A stretch of 42,509 nt of DNA from a bacterium (GCA_900299395.1 OMJO01000015.1:1-42509); one strand, 5' to 3'. Numbered from the stretch's first letter, positions 16,706 through 24,629 are shown. The notes: generated from the letters alone by a model not told the origin. A program made the numbers and translations.

Positions 16706-16714
16706 TATAGTATA
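16706..16714. promoter_or_regulatory. Overlapping divergent -10 boxes, folP and Nudix gene
   Basis: TATACT on the minus strand (16714-16709) and TATAGT on the plus strand (16706-16711) share three bases. The first is 7 bases from the folP start. The second would give the Nudix gene a leader of about 30 bases with a CAGGAG ribosome site. Only one can be occupied at a time. Confidence 0.55.
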
Positions 16715-16748
16715 TGGCAGTGACCATGCAATACACAGGAGCTTATAG

Positions 16749-17141
16749 ATGAGTGAGAAACTATTCAACGTAGGGGTAAAAGCTATTATTCAGAAGGGCG
16801 ACAAATATCTCATCGTCCGTAACGCAAAAGACTTCTGGGAAGTGCCTGGTGGCCGCATGGATGGAAACGAGACGATTGAAGAAACACTTCGTCGAGAGCT
16901 GGCCAAAGAATGTCCAAATATTAAGGATGTGCAGATTCACGAACTACTGGACGCAGTGCGGGTACACAAGGATATCAAAGAAAACGTCAGCTTGGTTCTC
17001 ATTTTCTATCGGGTTACGGCCAATTTTGATGGTGGGGAGCCTCAACTAAGTCACGAACACACTGAATACCGATGGCTCAGCAGGGAAGAGGCCATAGGGA
17101 TAATTTATGATAAGTACCGGCAAGCTTTTAAGAATCTATAA
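16749..17141 (+). CDS. Nudix hydrolase
   Basis: 130 residues behind CAGGAG. The Nudix box is GGRMDGNETIEETLRREL followed by AKE: the Gly, first Glu, Arg-Glu and final Glu are kept, while one of the usual paired Glu is Lys and the terminal Gly is replaced. WEVPGG before it is typical. Hydrolyses a nucleoside diphosphate linked to another moiety; the substrate is not readable. Divergent from folP, but a role in folate synthesis (as dihydroneopterin triphosphate pyrophosphatase) is only a guess from position. Confidence 0.88.
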   Translation: MSEKLFNVGVKAIIQKGDKYLIVRNAKDFWEVPGGRMDGNETIEETLRRELAKECPNIKDVQIHELLDAVRVHKDIKENVSLVLIFYRVTANFDGGEPQLSHEHTEYRWLSREEAIGIIYDKYRQAFKNL

Positions 17142-17219
17142 AACCGTGTGTTTAAATAAAAGGGTTACTTCTACCTAAGGTAACGTGTTCTTCCACAATC
17201 GCATCGAAGGAGAGTGCCC

Positions 17220-17960
17220 ATGCACTGGCTTGTAGCCCTGTTGTTCGGAGTTGCTGTGACGCAGATCGCCATCTTCGTCACGACCATCTACCTGCACCGC
17301 GGGCTCGCCCATGGTGCACTGAAGTTCCATCCCGTCCTGACACTCGTGTTCCGCAGCATCATCTGGATCACGACCGGCATGAAGCCGCGCGAGTGGGCGG
17401 CCATCCACCAGCAGCACCACGCCAAGACGGACACGACGCTCGATCCGCACAGCCCCAAGGTTCACGGATTCTGGCGTGTCCAGCTCGGCAATGTCGGTCT
17501 GTACCGCAAGGCTTGCAAGTGGCCCGAGGTGACCCGACGCGAGGAGCTGATCCAACCGAAGGATGCACTGGACAAGGTGTTTTACGATCACGCCCTGTGG
17601 GGTCTGGCCGTCGGCATCGCGCTCCTGGTCTTCATCACGACCGTGCTCGGCTTCGGCTGGGTGACGGGTCTGGTGGCTGCCGGTATCCACACGGTGACGT
17701 ACATCATGTTGTCGGGAGCTATCAACGCTGTCGGCCACTACCTCGGTACGCGACCGGATCGGTCAACATCGGCTACCAACGTGCCGGGGCTCAGTCTGCT
17801 CACCGCAGGCGAGGGGTTGCACAACAACCACCACGCAGTGAGTGGTTCTCCGCGTTTTGCGCACCGCTGGTGGCAGATCGATCCTGCATGGCCGGTCATC
17901 AAGGGGCTTGAGGCGGCGAAGCTGCTGACCATCACACGGAAGCTGCGGCCCATCGGCTGA
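17220..17960 (+). CDS. Fatty-acid desaturase, GC-rich, probably acquired
   Basis: 246 residues from ATG 17220 with GAAGGAGA just upstream. Membrane di-iron desaturase: all three His boxes are present, HRGLAHG (HxxxxH), HQQHHAKTD (HxxHH) and HNNHHA (HxxHH), with two hydrophobic membrane pairs in the usual places. Such enzymes use O2 and an electron donor to introduce a double bond in an acyl chain. Shorter than most acyl-CoA delta-9 desaturases. One 60-base line counted by hand is 67% G+C against about 45% in a line of a neighbouring gene, and codons end mostly in G or C. A nested hairpin follows. These features suggest transfer from a high-GC donor such as an Actinobacterium. Confidence 0.9.
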   Translation: MHWLVALLFGVAVTQIAIFVTTIYLHRGLAHGALKFHPVLTLVFRSIIWITTGMKPREWAAIHQQHHAKTDTTLDPHSPKVHGFWRVQLGNVGLYRKACKWPEVTRREELIQPKDALDKVFYDHALWGLAVGIALLVFITTVLGFGWVTGLVAAGIHTVTYIMLSGAINAVGHYLGTRPDRSTSATNVPGLSLLTAGEGLHNNHHAVSGSPRFAHRWWQIDPAWPVIKGLEAAKLLTITRKLRPIG

Positions 17961-17989
17961 ACCCCTTGGTAGAACGAGGTAGAAGTGGC

Positions 17990-18040
17990 ACGGTCGGCGT
18001 CCAAACTCTGTGAATATTCACAGACAAGGACGCCGACCGT
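17990..18040. terminator. Nested inverted repeat after the desaturase gene
   Basis: Outer arms ACGGTCGGCGTCC (17990-18002) and GGACGCCGACCGT (18028-18040) are a perfect 13-bp match. The loop holds a second perfect palindrome, TCTGTGAATATTCACAGA (18007-18024). There is no T-tract on either side, so this is not a standard bacterial terminator. It may act as an Actinobacteria-style terminator, an mRNA-stabilising structure or a protein site. Confidence 0.7.
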
Positions 18041-18103
18041 AGACACATCAACAGTGGTCAGGTACTTGTTTTAGGCCATAAATTGTGCCATAATATAAGT
18101 GTT

Positions 18104-18658
18104 ATGAGATATATGTACGCCGTTGTTGGGATTATCGTGGCAGCCTTCTTGGCTATCATTCTGATTGTTACTCGCCCGAGCGGTACTAAAACAACGGTCA
18201 AACCAGCTATGAAGTTGCCGGATTACGCCACGCGTGACTCCTCAGTTTCTATTACAACCGAAGGTAGGTTGGTAGGGCAGGATAAGTTTAGATCAATCCG
18301 GATAACTGTTGATGCCAACGAGCGTACCATTGAGATCTTGTCAGGTTATGAGAAGTCGGTAGAACGCTCCGAGACGTTCAGCAACACGCAGCAAGCGTAT
18401 GATACGTTTCTGCGGGCGCTCAATAACGCTGGTTTTATGAAGACCAAGACTGCTAGCTATCCAGATGAACGTGGTGTTTGTCCTTTAGGCTACCGATATC
18501 TGTACGATCTAAAGGATGACAATAAGTCAGCGCTACATACGTGGTCGGCAAACTGTGGCAATATTGGTTCGTTCGCTGGGGCAGGGACAACAGTGCGTCA
18601 GCTCTTTCAGGCACAGATATCAAGCTACAACACTTTTACTTCTGGTGTACTGCAGTAG
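18104..18658 (+). CDS. Membrane-anchored extracytoplasmic protein, unknown
   Basis: 184 residues from ATG 18104, 9 bases after a CATAAT box. One N-terminal transmembrane helix (residues about 4-23, YAVVGIIVAAFLAIILIV) is followed by an external domain with an N-terminal Thr/Lys linker. The domain has beta-strand-like segments (SVSITTEGRLVG, SIRITVDANERTIEI) and two Cys (about residues 126 and 152, GVCPLGYRY and ANCGNIG) that could form a disulfide. No family recognised. Confidence 0.7.
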   Translation: MRYMYAVVGIIVAAFLAIILIVTRPSGTKTTVKPAMKLPDYATRDSSVSITTEGRLVGQDKFRSIRITVDANERTIEILSGYEKSVERSETFSNTQQAYDTFLRALNNAGFMKTKTASYPDERGVCPLGYRYLYDLKDDNKSALHTWSANCGNIGSFAGAGTTVRQLFQAQISSYNTFTSGVLQ

Positions 18659-18695
18659 TCTGGCGTTGATCCTGGGAATTCAGTAGAGTATAAGA

Positions 18696-19259
18696 GTGAT
18701 AAAAGCCGTTATTTTTGATTACTTTGGCGTGATTAGCTCTGATGATTATTGGAAGTTTGTGCGCCATAATCGCGATCGTGCTTCAAAATTTCGTGACTAT
18801 GCCAGTGCTGTTAATAATGGCGAGATGCACTGGTCTGATTTTATAGAGAAGGTAGCCCAAGCGACCGGCACTGATGTTCAACGAGTCAATGAACTGTATG
18901 AGTCAGAACAGATTGATCCTCGGGTAGTGCATCTTATAACCGAATTGCATACTCAATACAAAACAGGGCTCATCACTAACGCCAATCACGAATTTATAGA
19001 CGAAATACTGCAAACAAATAATCTTAATAACATATTTGATACGGTTGTTGTGTCATCAAGGCTAGGGTACTCAAAACCAGATCCACGTATTTTCTCTGAG
19101 GCGTTAGAACGACTTGGAGTGTCGGCCGCGGAAACTGTATATTTTGATGATCTTTCGATGCACGTTGATGCAGCAAAAGCTCTCGGTATACAGGCGTTTG
19201 TGTACGAAAATTACGAGCAAGCCAAGAAGCAAATCGATAAAATATTATCTCAGTCTTGA
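18696..19259 (+). CDS. HAD-superfamily hydrolase (subfamily IA)
   Basis: 187 residues from GTG 18696. Motif I is FDYFGVI, the form with Phe-Gly after the nucleophile Asp that is common in epoxide-hydrolase-like or YihX-type HADs. Motif II is TGLITNAN, Lys is in GYSKPDPRIF, and motif IV is VYFDDLSMHVDAAKALGI. A TAGAGT box (18684-18689) lies 6 bases before the start, so the message is probably leaderless. Likely acts on a small phosphorylated metabolite; substrate unknown. Confidence 0.85.
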   Translation: MIKAVIFDYFGVISSDDYWKFVRHNRDRASKFRDYASAVNNGEMHWSDFIEKVAQATGTDVQRVNELYESEQIDPRVVHLITELHTQYKTGLITNANHEFIDEILQTNNLNNIFDTVVVSSRLGYSKPDPRIFSEALERLGVSAAETVYFDDLSMHVDAAKALGIQAFVYENYEQAKKQIDKILSQS

Positions 19260-19274
19260 TATATTGCTAATGCT

Positions 19275-19514
19275 TTAATGCCCAATGCGTATGCTCAATC
19301 GTTTATCTGTTTGGGCATGCTGTTGAAGCTGATGTAGTTCCATTCTGAGGCTACCCGCCAGAGCGGCACTAGGGACAGTAATAATTATGTCTTGGGGTCG
19401 GATGGTAACTGTGGGAGTGGTTTCGTATTTTTCTTGGATGTACTGTTTTATTAGTATTACTGCAGGCGGTTCTGCAAAGCGTTTATTCGGCAAGATATTC
19501 CCCAACTGATCCAT
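19275..19514 (-). CDS. DUF721/DciA-like small protein
   Basis: 79 residues from ATG 19514, preferred over ATG 19532 because a TACAAT box lies 6 bases before it. The pattern of an N-terminal helix followed by strands (TVTIRPQDIIITVPSAALAGSLR) and the closing SIRIGH resembles the DUF721 domain of DciA, which helps load the DnaB helicase. A very short version. The match rests on pattern memory, and a small unrelated protein cannot be excluded. Confidence 0.5.
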   Translation of the reverse strand: MDQLGNILPNKRFAEPPAVILIKQYIQEKYETTPTVTIRPQDIIITVPSAALAGSLRMELHQLQQHAQTDKRLSIRIGH

Positions 19515-19520
19515 GTGTGT

Positions 19521-19564
19521 ATTGTACAGCACGTAAATATTACATGCATTGTCTGGGTTACAAT
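19521..19564. promoter_or_regulatory. Divergent TACAAT boxes, DUF721-like gene and mutM
   Basis: TACAAT on the minus strand (19526-19521) is 6 bases from ATG 19514, and TACAAT on the plus strand (19559-19564) is 6 bases from ATG 19571. Both genes would be leaderless, with 32 bases between the boxes. Confidence 0.6.
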
Positions 19565-19570
19565 GATAGT

Positions 19571-20446
19571 ATGCCTGAATTACCAGAGGTCGAAACAGTG
19601 CGTCGAGGTTTGTATGCTCGCATTATTGGTAAGCAGATCTCGCGTGTCTGGCATGACACAGAGAAAAACTTTCCGAATAGTGAAGCGGATGTACGACAGT
19701 TTGTGGTAGGTGCATCAGTGCTTGATGTGCGTCGTCGTGCCAAAGTTCTGATGATAGATCTCGATAGCAATTATACGCTCGTCGTGCACTTGAAAATGAC
19801 AGGGCAAATAGTATACCGGAGTGAGAAGGATCAGTTTGGAGCAGGGCATCCGAACGATAGTTTGGTAGGCGAACTGCCGGATAGGTCAACGAGGGTGGCT
19901 ATACATTTTTTTGATAAAAGCGTTCTGTATTTCAATGATCAACGAAAGTTTGGTTGGATGCTTCTTTTGCCATCCGTACAATTGACTGACATTGATTTCT
20001 TTAAAGCAGTTGGGCCTGAGCCTTTGGCAGCTGACTTCACGAAAACGAATTTCAGACAACGACTCCAGCGTCGCCTAAATAGCAACATAAAAGCGACCTT
20101 GCTGGACCAGGGCGTTATCGCAGGCATAGGCAATATTTATGCCGATGAGAGCTTGTGGGGTGCCAAGATTCACCCCAATACGCTCGTAAAAAACATTGGT
20201 GACAAGCAGCTGAACACATTATTTACCGAACTGCAGTACGTGCTTACTCTGGCAATTGAAAAGGGCGGTTCGACAGACAAGAATTATGTGAATGCAGAAG
20301 GTAAGCGGGGAAGTTATCTGAGCTTTGCTCGGGTCTTTCGTCGTGAAGGTAAAACGTGCCCTCGTTGTGGTACTACCATAGAAAAGATACGGGTTGCGGG
20401 TCGCGGGACGCATATCTGTCCTCAGTGTCAAAAGGTGGTGGAATGA
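19571..20446 (+). CDS. mutM: Formamidopyrimidine-DNA glycosylase
   Basis: 291 residues. Removes 8-oxoguanine and formamidopyrimidines and nicks the site. The start must be ATG 19571 because the mature N-terminal Pro of MPELPEVETVRRGL is the catalytic nucleophile. Other signals are HLKMTGQ, NDQRKFG, QGVIAGIGNIYADE (the H2TH) and the zinc finger CPRCGTTIEKIRVAGRGTHI then CPQC. Here all four Cys remain, unlike DnaG and UDG. The stop overlaps the holA start (ATGA). Confidence 0.97.
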   Translation: MPELPEVETVRRGLYARIIGKQISRVWHDTEKNFPNSEADVRQFVVGASVLDVRRRAKVLMIDLDSNYTLVVHLKMTGQIVYRSEKDQFGAGHPNDSLVGELPDRSTRVAIHFFDKSVLYFNDQRKFGWMLLLPSVQLTDIDFFKAVGPEPLAADFTKTNFRQRLQRRLNSNIKATLLDQGVIAGIGNIYADESLWGAKIHPNTLVKNIGDKQLNTLFTELQYVLTLAIEKGGSTDKNYVNAEGKRGSYLSFARVFRREGKTCPRCGTTIEKIRVAGRGTHICPQCQKVVE

Positions 20447-21369
20447 TTACGGTACTCACCGGTGATAATCTCTACGAGTTAAACAGACAATTGCACAAGC
20501 GTGTTGAATCGTTTGTGAGTGAGTATGGGGATCTTGCCGTTGAAAAAGTCGATGGCGAAGAGGCAACGTATGACGCAATGCTTGGCGCAATAGAGAGTCA
20601 ACCATTTTTGGCAGCCCGTAAACTCGTAGTTTTACGACGACCGAGCGTAAACAAGCAGTTCACCGAGAATATTGAATATGTCGCAGAGCGCTGCGCCGAA
20701 TCAAACGAAGTTATCATATTTGAGCCAAAACTTGATAAGCGGACCAGCTATTACAAACAGTTAAAAAAGTTGGGGAATTTCAATGAATACTCCCAGAGTG
20801 ATACAAGGGATTTGCCCAGTTGGATTGCCCAGTACGTCAAACACGAAGGTGGAATGATTAGCTTTACGGATGCTCGATATCTGGTTGACAGAGTAGGGCC
20901 AAATCAACAGCTTTTAGCGCGTGAGCTTGATAAGCTTATGGTGTACGATCCACAGATCACACGACAGAGTATCGAATTATTGTGTGAGCCGACACCGCAA
21001 AGTACCATCTTTCAGCTACTTGATGCTGCCTTTGCCGGGGATGCAAAGCGGGCCATAGCACTGTATGAAGATCAGCGTCGTCAACGTGTAGAGCCATTAG
21101 CAATCATTGGTATGGTTACCTGGCAACTACACCTACTGTCGGTGGTTAAGGCGGCAAGAGATCAAGACAGCAATCTCATCGCAAAAGATGCCAAGGCTAG
21201 CCCGTATGTTATCCAGAAGACTAAGCGCATCGCGGATGGTCTGACTTTGGCACAGGTACGCTCACTAGTCACCCAAGTGGCTGATGCAGATGAAAAAATG
21301 AAAACCACTGCCGTTGATGCCGATATGGTCATGACTGGTTTGATAATTCGTATAGCACAGATGATATAA
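20443..21369 (+). CDS. holA: DNA polymerase III delta subunit
   Basis: 308 residues from ATG 20443, overlapping the mutM stop by four bases. Clamp-loader subunit that opens the sliding clamp. An AAA+-like N-terminal domain without a Walker A (ITVLTGDNLYELNRQL), the RKLVVLRRP strand, then SQSDTRDLPSWIAQYVKHEG and the helical collar with PQSTIFQLLDAAFAGDAKRA, as in HolA. Followed by a bidirectional terminator shared with rpsT. Confidence 0.92.
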   Translation: MITVLTGDNLYELNRQLHKRVESFVSEYGDLAVEKVDGEEATYDAMLGAIESQPFLAARKLVVLRRPSVNKQFTENIEYVAERCAESNEVIIFEPKLDKRTSYYKQLKKLGNFNEYSQSDTRDLPSWIAQYVKHEGGMISFTDARYLVDRVGPNQQLLARELDKLMVYDPQITRQSIELLCEPTPQSTIFQLLDAAFAGDAKRAIALYEDQRRQRVEPLAIIGMVTWQLHLLSVVKAARDQDSNLIAKDAKASPYVIQKTKRIADGLTLAQVRSLVTQVADADEKMKTTAVDADMVMTGLIIRIAQMI

Positions 21370-21370
21370 A

Positions 21371-21393
21371 AAACCGCTCAAAACGAGCGGTTT
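21371..21393 (-). terminator. Terminator between holA and rpsT
   Basis: AAACCGCTC (21371-21379) pairs with GAGCGGTTT (21385-21393) around AAAAC. Read on the minus strand it ends in six T and terminates rpsT. In the plus direction it has only three T and may be weaker for holA. Confidence 0.85.
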
Positions 21394-21413
21394 ATGTAAC
21401 GACTCCGCCGCCG

Positions 21414-21746
21414 CTATTTTTTTGTTGTTTTCTTTGCAGGAGCTTTTTGGGCTGCTGGTTTTTTGGCAACAGCTTTCTTTACGACTGGCTTCGCACCTGC
21501 AGCCTTCGCTTTTGCGGCAAGCTGACGTTGCTTGCGGGCTACCTTGTTTTTGTGCATTACGCCTTTTTTGGCTGCTGTGTCGAGTGCACTTTGTGCTTTG
21601 CGCTGTGCGTCACTGGCTTTGCTTGAGCCAAGAGCAGCAGAGAAGGCTTTGATAGCAGTACGAAGTGTACGCTTTGTTTTAACGTTTCGAACGGTCGCTT
21701 TACGAGCGACACGAACGCGCTTTTTGGCTGATTTGATAATCGGCAT
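21414..21746 (-). CDS. rpsT: Small ribosomal subunit protein S20
   Basis: 110 residues. The N-terminal part is a normal S20 three-helix bundle (MPIIKSAKKRVRVARKATVR, then KTKRTLRTAIKAF and KGVMHKNKVARKQRQLA). The last 25 or so residues are an added Lys/Ala/Pro-rich tail (VVKKAVAKKPAAQKAPAKK), reminiscent of histone H1-like tails and probably contacting rRNA or nucleic acid nonspecifically. A GAGGATC ribosome site lies before ATG 21746. Confidence 0.95.
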   Translation of the reverse strand: MPIIKSAKKRVRVARKATVRNVKTKRTLRTAIKAFSAALGSSKASDAQRKAQSALDTAAKKGVMHKNKVARKQRQLAAKAKAAGAKPVVKKAVAKKPAAQKAPAKKTTKK

Positions 21747-21912
21747 GTGATCCTCTTACTTAGGTTAAGTTGATGAATTATCGTCACTGAATATACCGTA
21801 AAACCACCGGTGTTGTAAAGAGTAATACACTCCCGGCCGGTGAACGAGGATAAAAATATGGACAAGCTTGTGCTTATATGGTAGGCTGACCCCTAGAGGA
21901 TAAAAAACAAAA

Positions 21913-23571
21913 ATGGAAAATCCTGGAAGCCTCAAACAACAGATAGCTTCTCGCTTGAAAGAAGCCAATAATGTATTGGTTACGGTCAGCAATAATCCGT
22001 CTGTCGACCAGTTGGCCGCGGCAATTGGCCTCACGCTATTGCTAAACAAAATGGGAAAACACGCCACCGCTGTATTTAGCGGGCAAGTACCGTCGACAAT
22101 TGAGTTCCTCGAGCCTGATAAAACCATCGAGAAGAACACTGATTCTCTCAGGGATTTCATAATTGCGCTCGATAAAGCCAAAGCCGATAAACTGCGTTAT
22201 AAAGTAGAAGACAAGCTCGTAAAGATATTTATTACCCCGTATCGTACGTCACTCAGTGATAAAGACCTGGAATTTAGCCAGGGCGACTTCAATGTAGACG
22301 TTGTAATTGCTCTGGGCGTTAAGCAGCGAGAACAGCTTGACCAGGCGATTATCGCCCATGGACGTATTTTGCACGATGCGACGGTTATCTCGGTCAATAC
22401 GAAAGATAACGGTGATTTGGGTACGCTCAATCTGGTAGAAAACACGGCGAGTAGTTTGTGTGAAATCGTTGTATCTATCGCTGATCTTATGCAGAGCGCC
22501 AATATGCTTGATGGACAGATGGCAACGGCGTTCTTGACGGGGATTGTTGCTGAAACCGACCGTTTCCGTAACGCCAAGACTTCTCCTGAAGCCATGAGTG
22601 CTGGCTCCAAACTAATGCAAGCCGGTGCCAACCAACAACTCATCGCCGATAAATTGGAAGAAGCTGAGAAAAAAGATATCCCAACCGATAAGCCAGCTTC
22701 AGTAGCGCAAGCTGCCCAGGCCAAGCCAACTGCCAAAGACGGATCCTTACAAATCAACCATGAAACCAAGCCGAAACCTTTGCCACCGATTAACCTTAAG
22801 GTTGACGACGAAGAAGAGCAGAGTGATGTCGAACAAATTGACATCGACGAACATGGCACACTTATGACTGCCAAGGAACGTGAAGAGGCGGCGAAGCAAA
22901 ATGTTGCCAAACCAGGGGATCCTAAAATCGTACTAAATCCACCTGCGCTCGGTGGCACACTGACAGCAAATAGTCGTCCCGAAAGACTAGACCCAAGTAC
23001 TGACCCCATGACATTGCCAGCAGTACAGGGGCCACTACTTGACCATGCTGACACGCCGGTAGATGAAAAAGAGAAGACTGCCGACGAAGCCCCAATATCA
23101 AAAGAACAAGCAATGGAAGATACCCGCAAACAAACACTGACAGATCTTGAGAAGTTTGTTGGTAGTCCACACTTGAAACAAGAAGCTCCCTCTGCCGGTG
23201 CTCCTGTGGAAGGCCCAGCCGATCATGTAGTACAGGCTAAACAAGCAGTTGATTCTGCCCGAGATGCCGTGAACCAAGCTATCAGTAGTTCTGCCACGAC
23301 ACCGCTAGAGCCCATTGCCGCCCTAAATGCCAACCCGGTCAATATCGGCCTCGAACATAGACAGGACGTTGAGAGCCCAGGGGGTTTTCCGCAAATGTCA
23401 GTTGATGCCACAAGCGGCAAGCCGCAATTTGGCATACCAGAGAACCTTATTCCAAAATCTGTTCCTACCGATGAAACGGCCGCCCCTGGCACTCCTGGGG
23501 CGCCTCCTCCAGTGCCGCCACCTATGATGCCGCCAGGAATCGGTGGTTCATCTGGCCAAACACCACTCTAG
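21913..23571 (+). CDS. DHH-family (NrnA-like) pseudoenzyme with long disordered tail
   Basis: 552 residues. Residues 1-245 have the layout of an NrnA-type DHH phosphoesterase, but the metal sites are gone: the DPDGDA motif reads NNPSVDQLAA, the second Asp strand reads VDVVIALGV, and the DHH signature reads VNTKDN. The TGIVAETDRFRNAKTSPEAM motif IV is recognisable. Residues 250-552 are low-complexity, acidic then Pro-rich, ending PPPVPPPMMPPG. In many bacteria nrnA sits between rbfA and truB, and truB follows here, which supports the ancestry. Probably a binding scaffold. The sequence shows no localisation signal. Confidence 0.7.
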   Translation: MENPGSLKQQIASRLKEANNVLVTVSNNPSVDQLAAAIGLTLLLNKMGKHATAVFSGQVPSTIEFLEPDKTIEKNTDSLRDFIIALDKAKADKLRYKVEDKLVKIFITPYRTSLSDKDLEFSQGDFNVDVVIALGVKQREQLDQAIIAHGRILHDATVISVNTKDNGDLGTLNLVENTASSLCEIVVSIADLMQSANMLDGQMATAFLTGIVAETDRFRNAKTSPEAMSAGSKLMQAGANQQLIADKLEEAEKKDIPTDKPASVAQAAQAKPTAKDGSLQINHETKPKPLPPINLKVDDEEEQSDVEQIDIDEHGTLMTAKEREEAAKQNVAKPGDPKIVLNPPALGGTLTANSRPERLDPSTDPMTLPAVQGPLLDHADTPVDEKEKTADEAPISKEQAMEDTRKQTLTDLEKFVGSPHLKQEAPSAGAPVEGPADHVVQAKQAVDSARDAVNQAISSSATTPLEPIAALNANPVNIGLEHRQDVESPGGFPQMSVDATSGKPQFGIPENLIPKSVPTDETAAPGTPGAPPPVPPPMMPPGIGGSSGQTPL

Positions 23572-23584
23572 TGGGTGAATACGG

Positions 23585-23590
23585 TATAGT
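23585..23590 (+). promoter_or_regulatory. -10 box of truB
   Basis: TATAGT, 7 bases before ATG 23598. It implies a leaderless message starting at the end of the preceding gene. Confidence 0.6.
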
Positions 23591-23597
23591 GTAGCCC

Positions 23598-24296
23598 ATG
23601 AACGGCTATGTGCTTATAGATAAACCCAAGGGATGGACCTCTTTTGATGTGGTGAACAAAGTCCGGCATCTCATACAAAATTCTGGTTTCAATCGAACGA
23701 ATAAAAAACGCTTTCCGGTAGGGCACACAGGGACGCTCGACCCACTCGCAACCGGTTTATTGGTGATTCTCATGGGCGACTATACTAAACGTGCTCCTGG
23801 GCTGACCAAGCTGGATAAGACCTACCAAGTTACCATGCATCTGGGGCGTACAAGCTCTACTGGAGACGCTGAAGGAGTTTTATCCGCTGGATCTACCCAC
23901 CAACCGGCGAAAGAAGAGATGCTGGCTGTGACAAAGCAGTTTGTGGGCGAAATCGAGCAAGTGCCTCCCGTATTTTCTGCCATCAAAATAGACGGCAAGC
24001 GTGCCTATCAGTTAGCTCGAGAAGGAAAAGATGTTACCATGGAGCCCCGAAAGGTAAAAATCTACGAAATAACAGAGGTGGAATATACGTATCCATCAGT
24101 ACGTTTTATCGCTAGGGTATCAAGTGGCACCTACATTCGCTCTCTGGTGCAAGACATCGGTGAAGTACTCAAAACGGGTGCATATATGACTGATCTGCGT
24201 CGTACCGCAGTCGGTGACTTTGATATAACAAAGGCTATCAGCGTTGAATCGCTCAGCGCCGAGCAATTGTACAACCATGCACAAACACTTGATTAA
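23598..24296 (+). CDS. truB: tRNA pseudouridine(55) synthase
   Basis: 232 residues, shorter than the usual 290-310, so the C-terminal PUA domain is missing or reduced. Forms pseudouridine 55 in the T-loop of tRNAs. The catalytic Asp is in GHTGTLDPLATGLLVI. KPKGWTSFDVV at the N-terminus and KLDKTYQVTMHLGRTSSTGD, PPVFSAIKIDGKRAY and SSGTYIRSLVQDIG are all family motifs. Upstream of rpsO and pnp, the common order, but ribF is not between them. Confidence 0.95.
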   Translation: MNGYVLIDKPKGWTSFDVVNKVRHLIQNSGFNRTNKKRFPVGHTGTLDPLATGLLVILMGDYTKRAPGLTKLDKTYQVTMHLGRTSSTGDAEGVLSAGSTHQPAKEEMLAVTKQFVGEIEQVPPVFSAIKIDGKRAYQLAREGKDVTMEPRKVKIYEITEVEYTYPSVRFIARVSSGTYIRSLVQDIGEVLKTGAYMTDLRRTAVGDFDITKAISVESLSAEQLYNHAQTLD

Positions 24297-24311
24297 CAGG
24301 AGTAACTGTGG

Positions 24312-24317
24312 TACTAT
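24312..24317 (+). promoter_or_regulatory. Possible -10 box of rpsO
   Basis: TACTAT, 9 bases before ATG 24327. No Shine-Dalgarno lies between it and the start, so a leaderless or nearly leaderless message is plausible. Confidence 0.4.
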
Positions 24318-24326
24318 TGGCCACAG

Positions 24327-24593
24327 ATGATTACTAGTGAGAAAAAACAGGCAGTTATTGCTGACTTGGCCTCTGCCAAGAACGACACCGGTTCACCGGC
24401 CGTTCAGGTTGGTATTTTGACGAAGCGCATCGAGGAACTGACTGCTCACCTAAAGGCAAACAAGCATGATTTTGCTGCGCGCCGCGGGTTGTTGCAGATG
24501 GTTGGTAAGCGTAAGCGTTTGCTCAAGTACTTGGCAGAGCAAGATGGTAAAGCGTATCTTGCCTTAGTCAAAAAACTCGGTCTTCGTAAGTAA
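24327..24593 (+). CDS. rpsO: Small ribosomal subunit protein S15
   Basis: 88 residues, normal length. Binds 16S rRNA in the platform. Family motifs are visible: DTGSPAVQVGILTKRIEEL, the helix with HLKANKHDFAARRGL, and VGKRKRLLKYLAEQD. Precedes pnp as in many bacteria, where the rpsO-pnp messenger is commonly processed between the two genes. Confidence 0.97.
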   Translation: MITSEKKQAVIADLASAKNDTGSPAVQVGILTKRIEELTAHLKANKHDFAARRGLLQMVGKRKRLLKYLAEQDGKAYLALVKKLGLRK

Positions 24594-24608
24594 TTTGCAT
24601 AGACTACA

Positions 24609-24629
24609 GCCTGCTTAATACAAGCAGGC
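24609..24629 (+). other. Hairpin in the rpsO-pnp gap
   Basis: GCCTGCTT (24609-24616) pairs with AAGCAGGC (24622-24629) with no T-tract. A second smaller stem, GACGA/TCGTC, follows near 24655-24666. The 154-base gap has no gene of its own. By analogy with other bacteria these stems may be processing or PNPase-autoregulation sites. GGAAGG lies before the pnp start. Confidence 0.5.

Noticed and set aside
22197-23129. Minus-strand open frame of 310 codons over the DHH gene
   Set aside because: Ser-rich nonsense sequence with no start signal. The plus strand gives a recognisable fold and the expected synteny.
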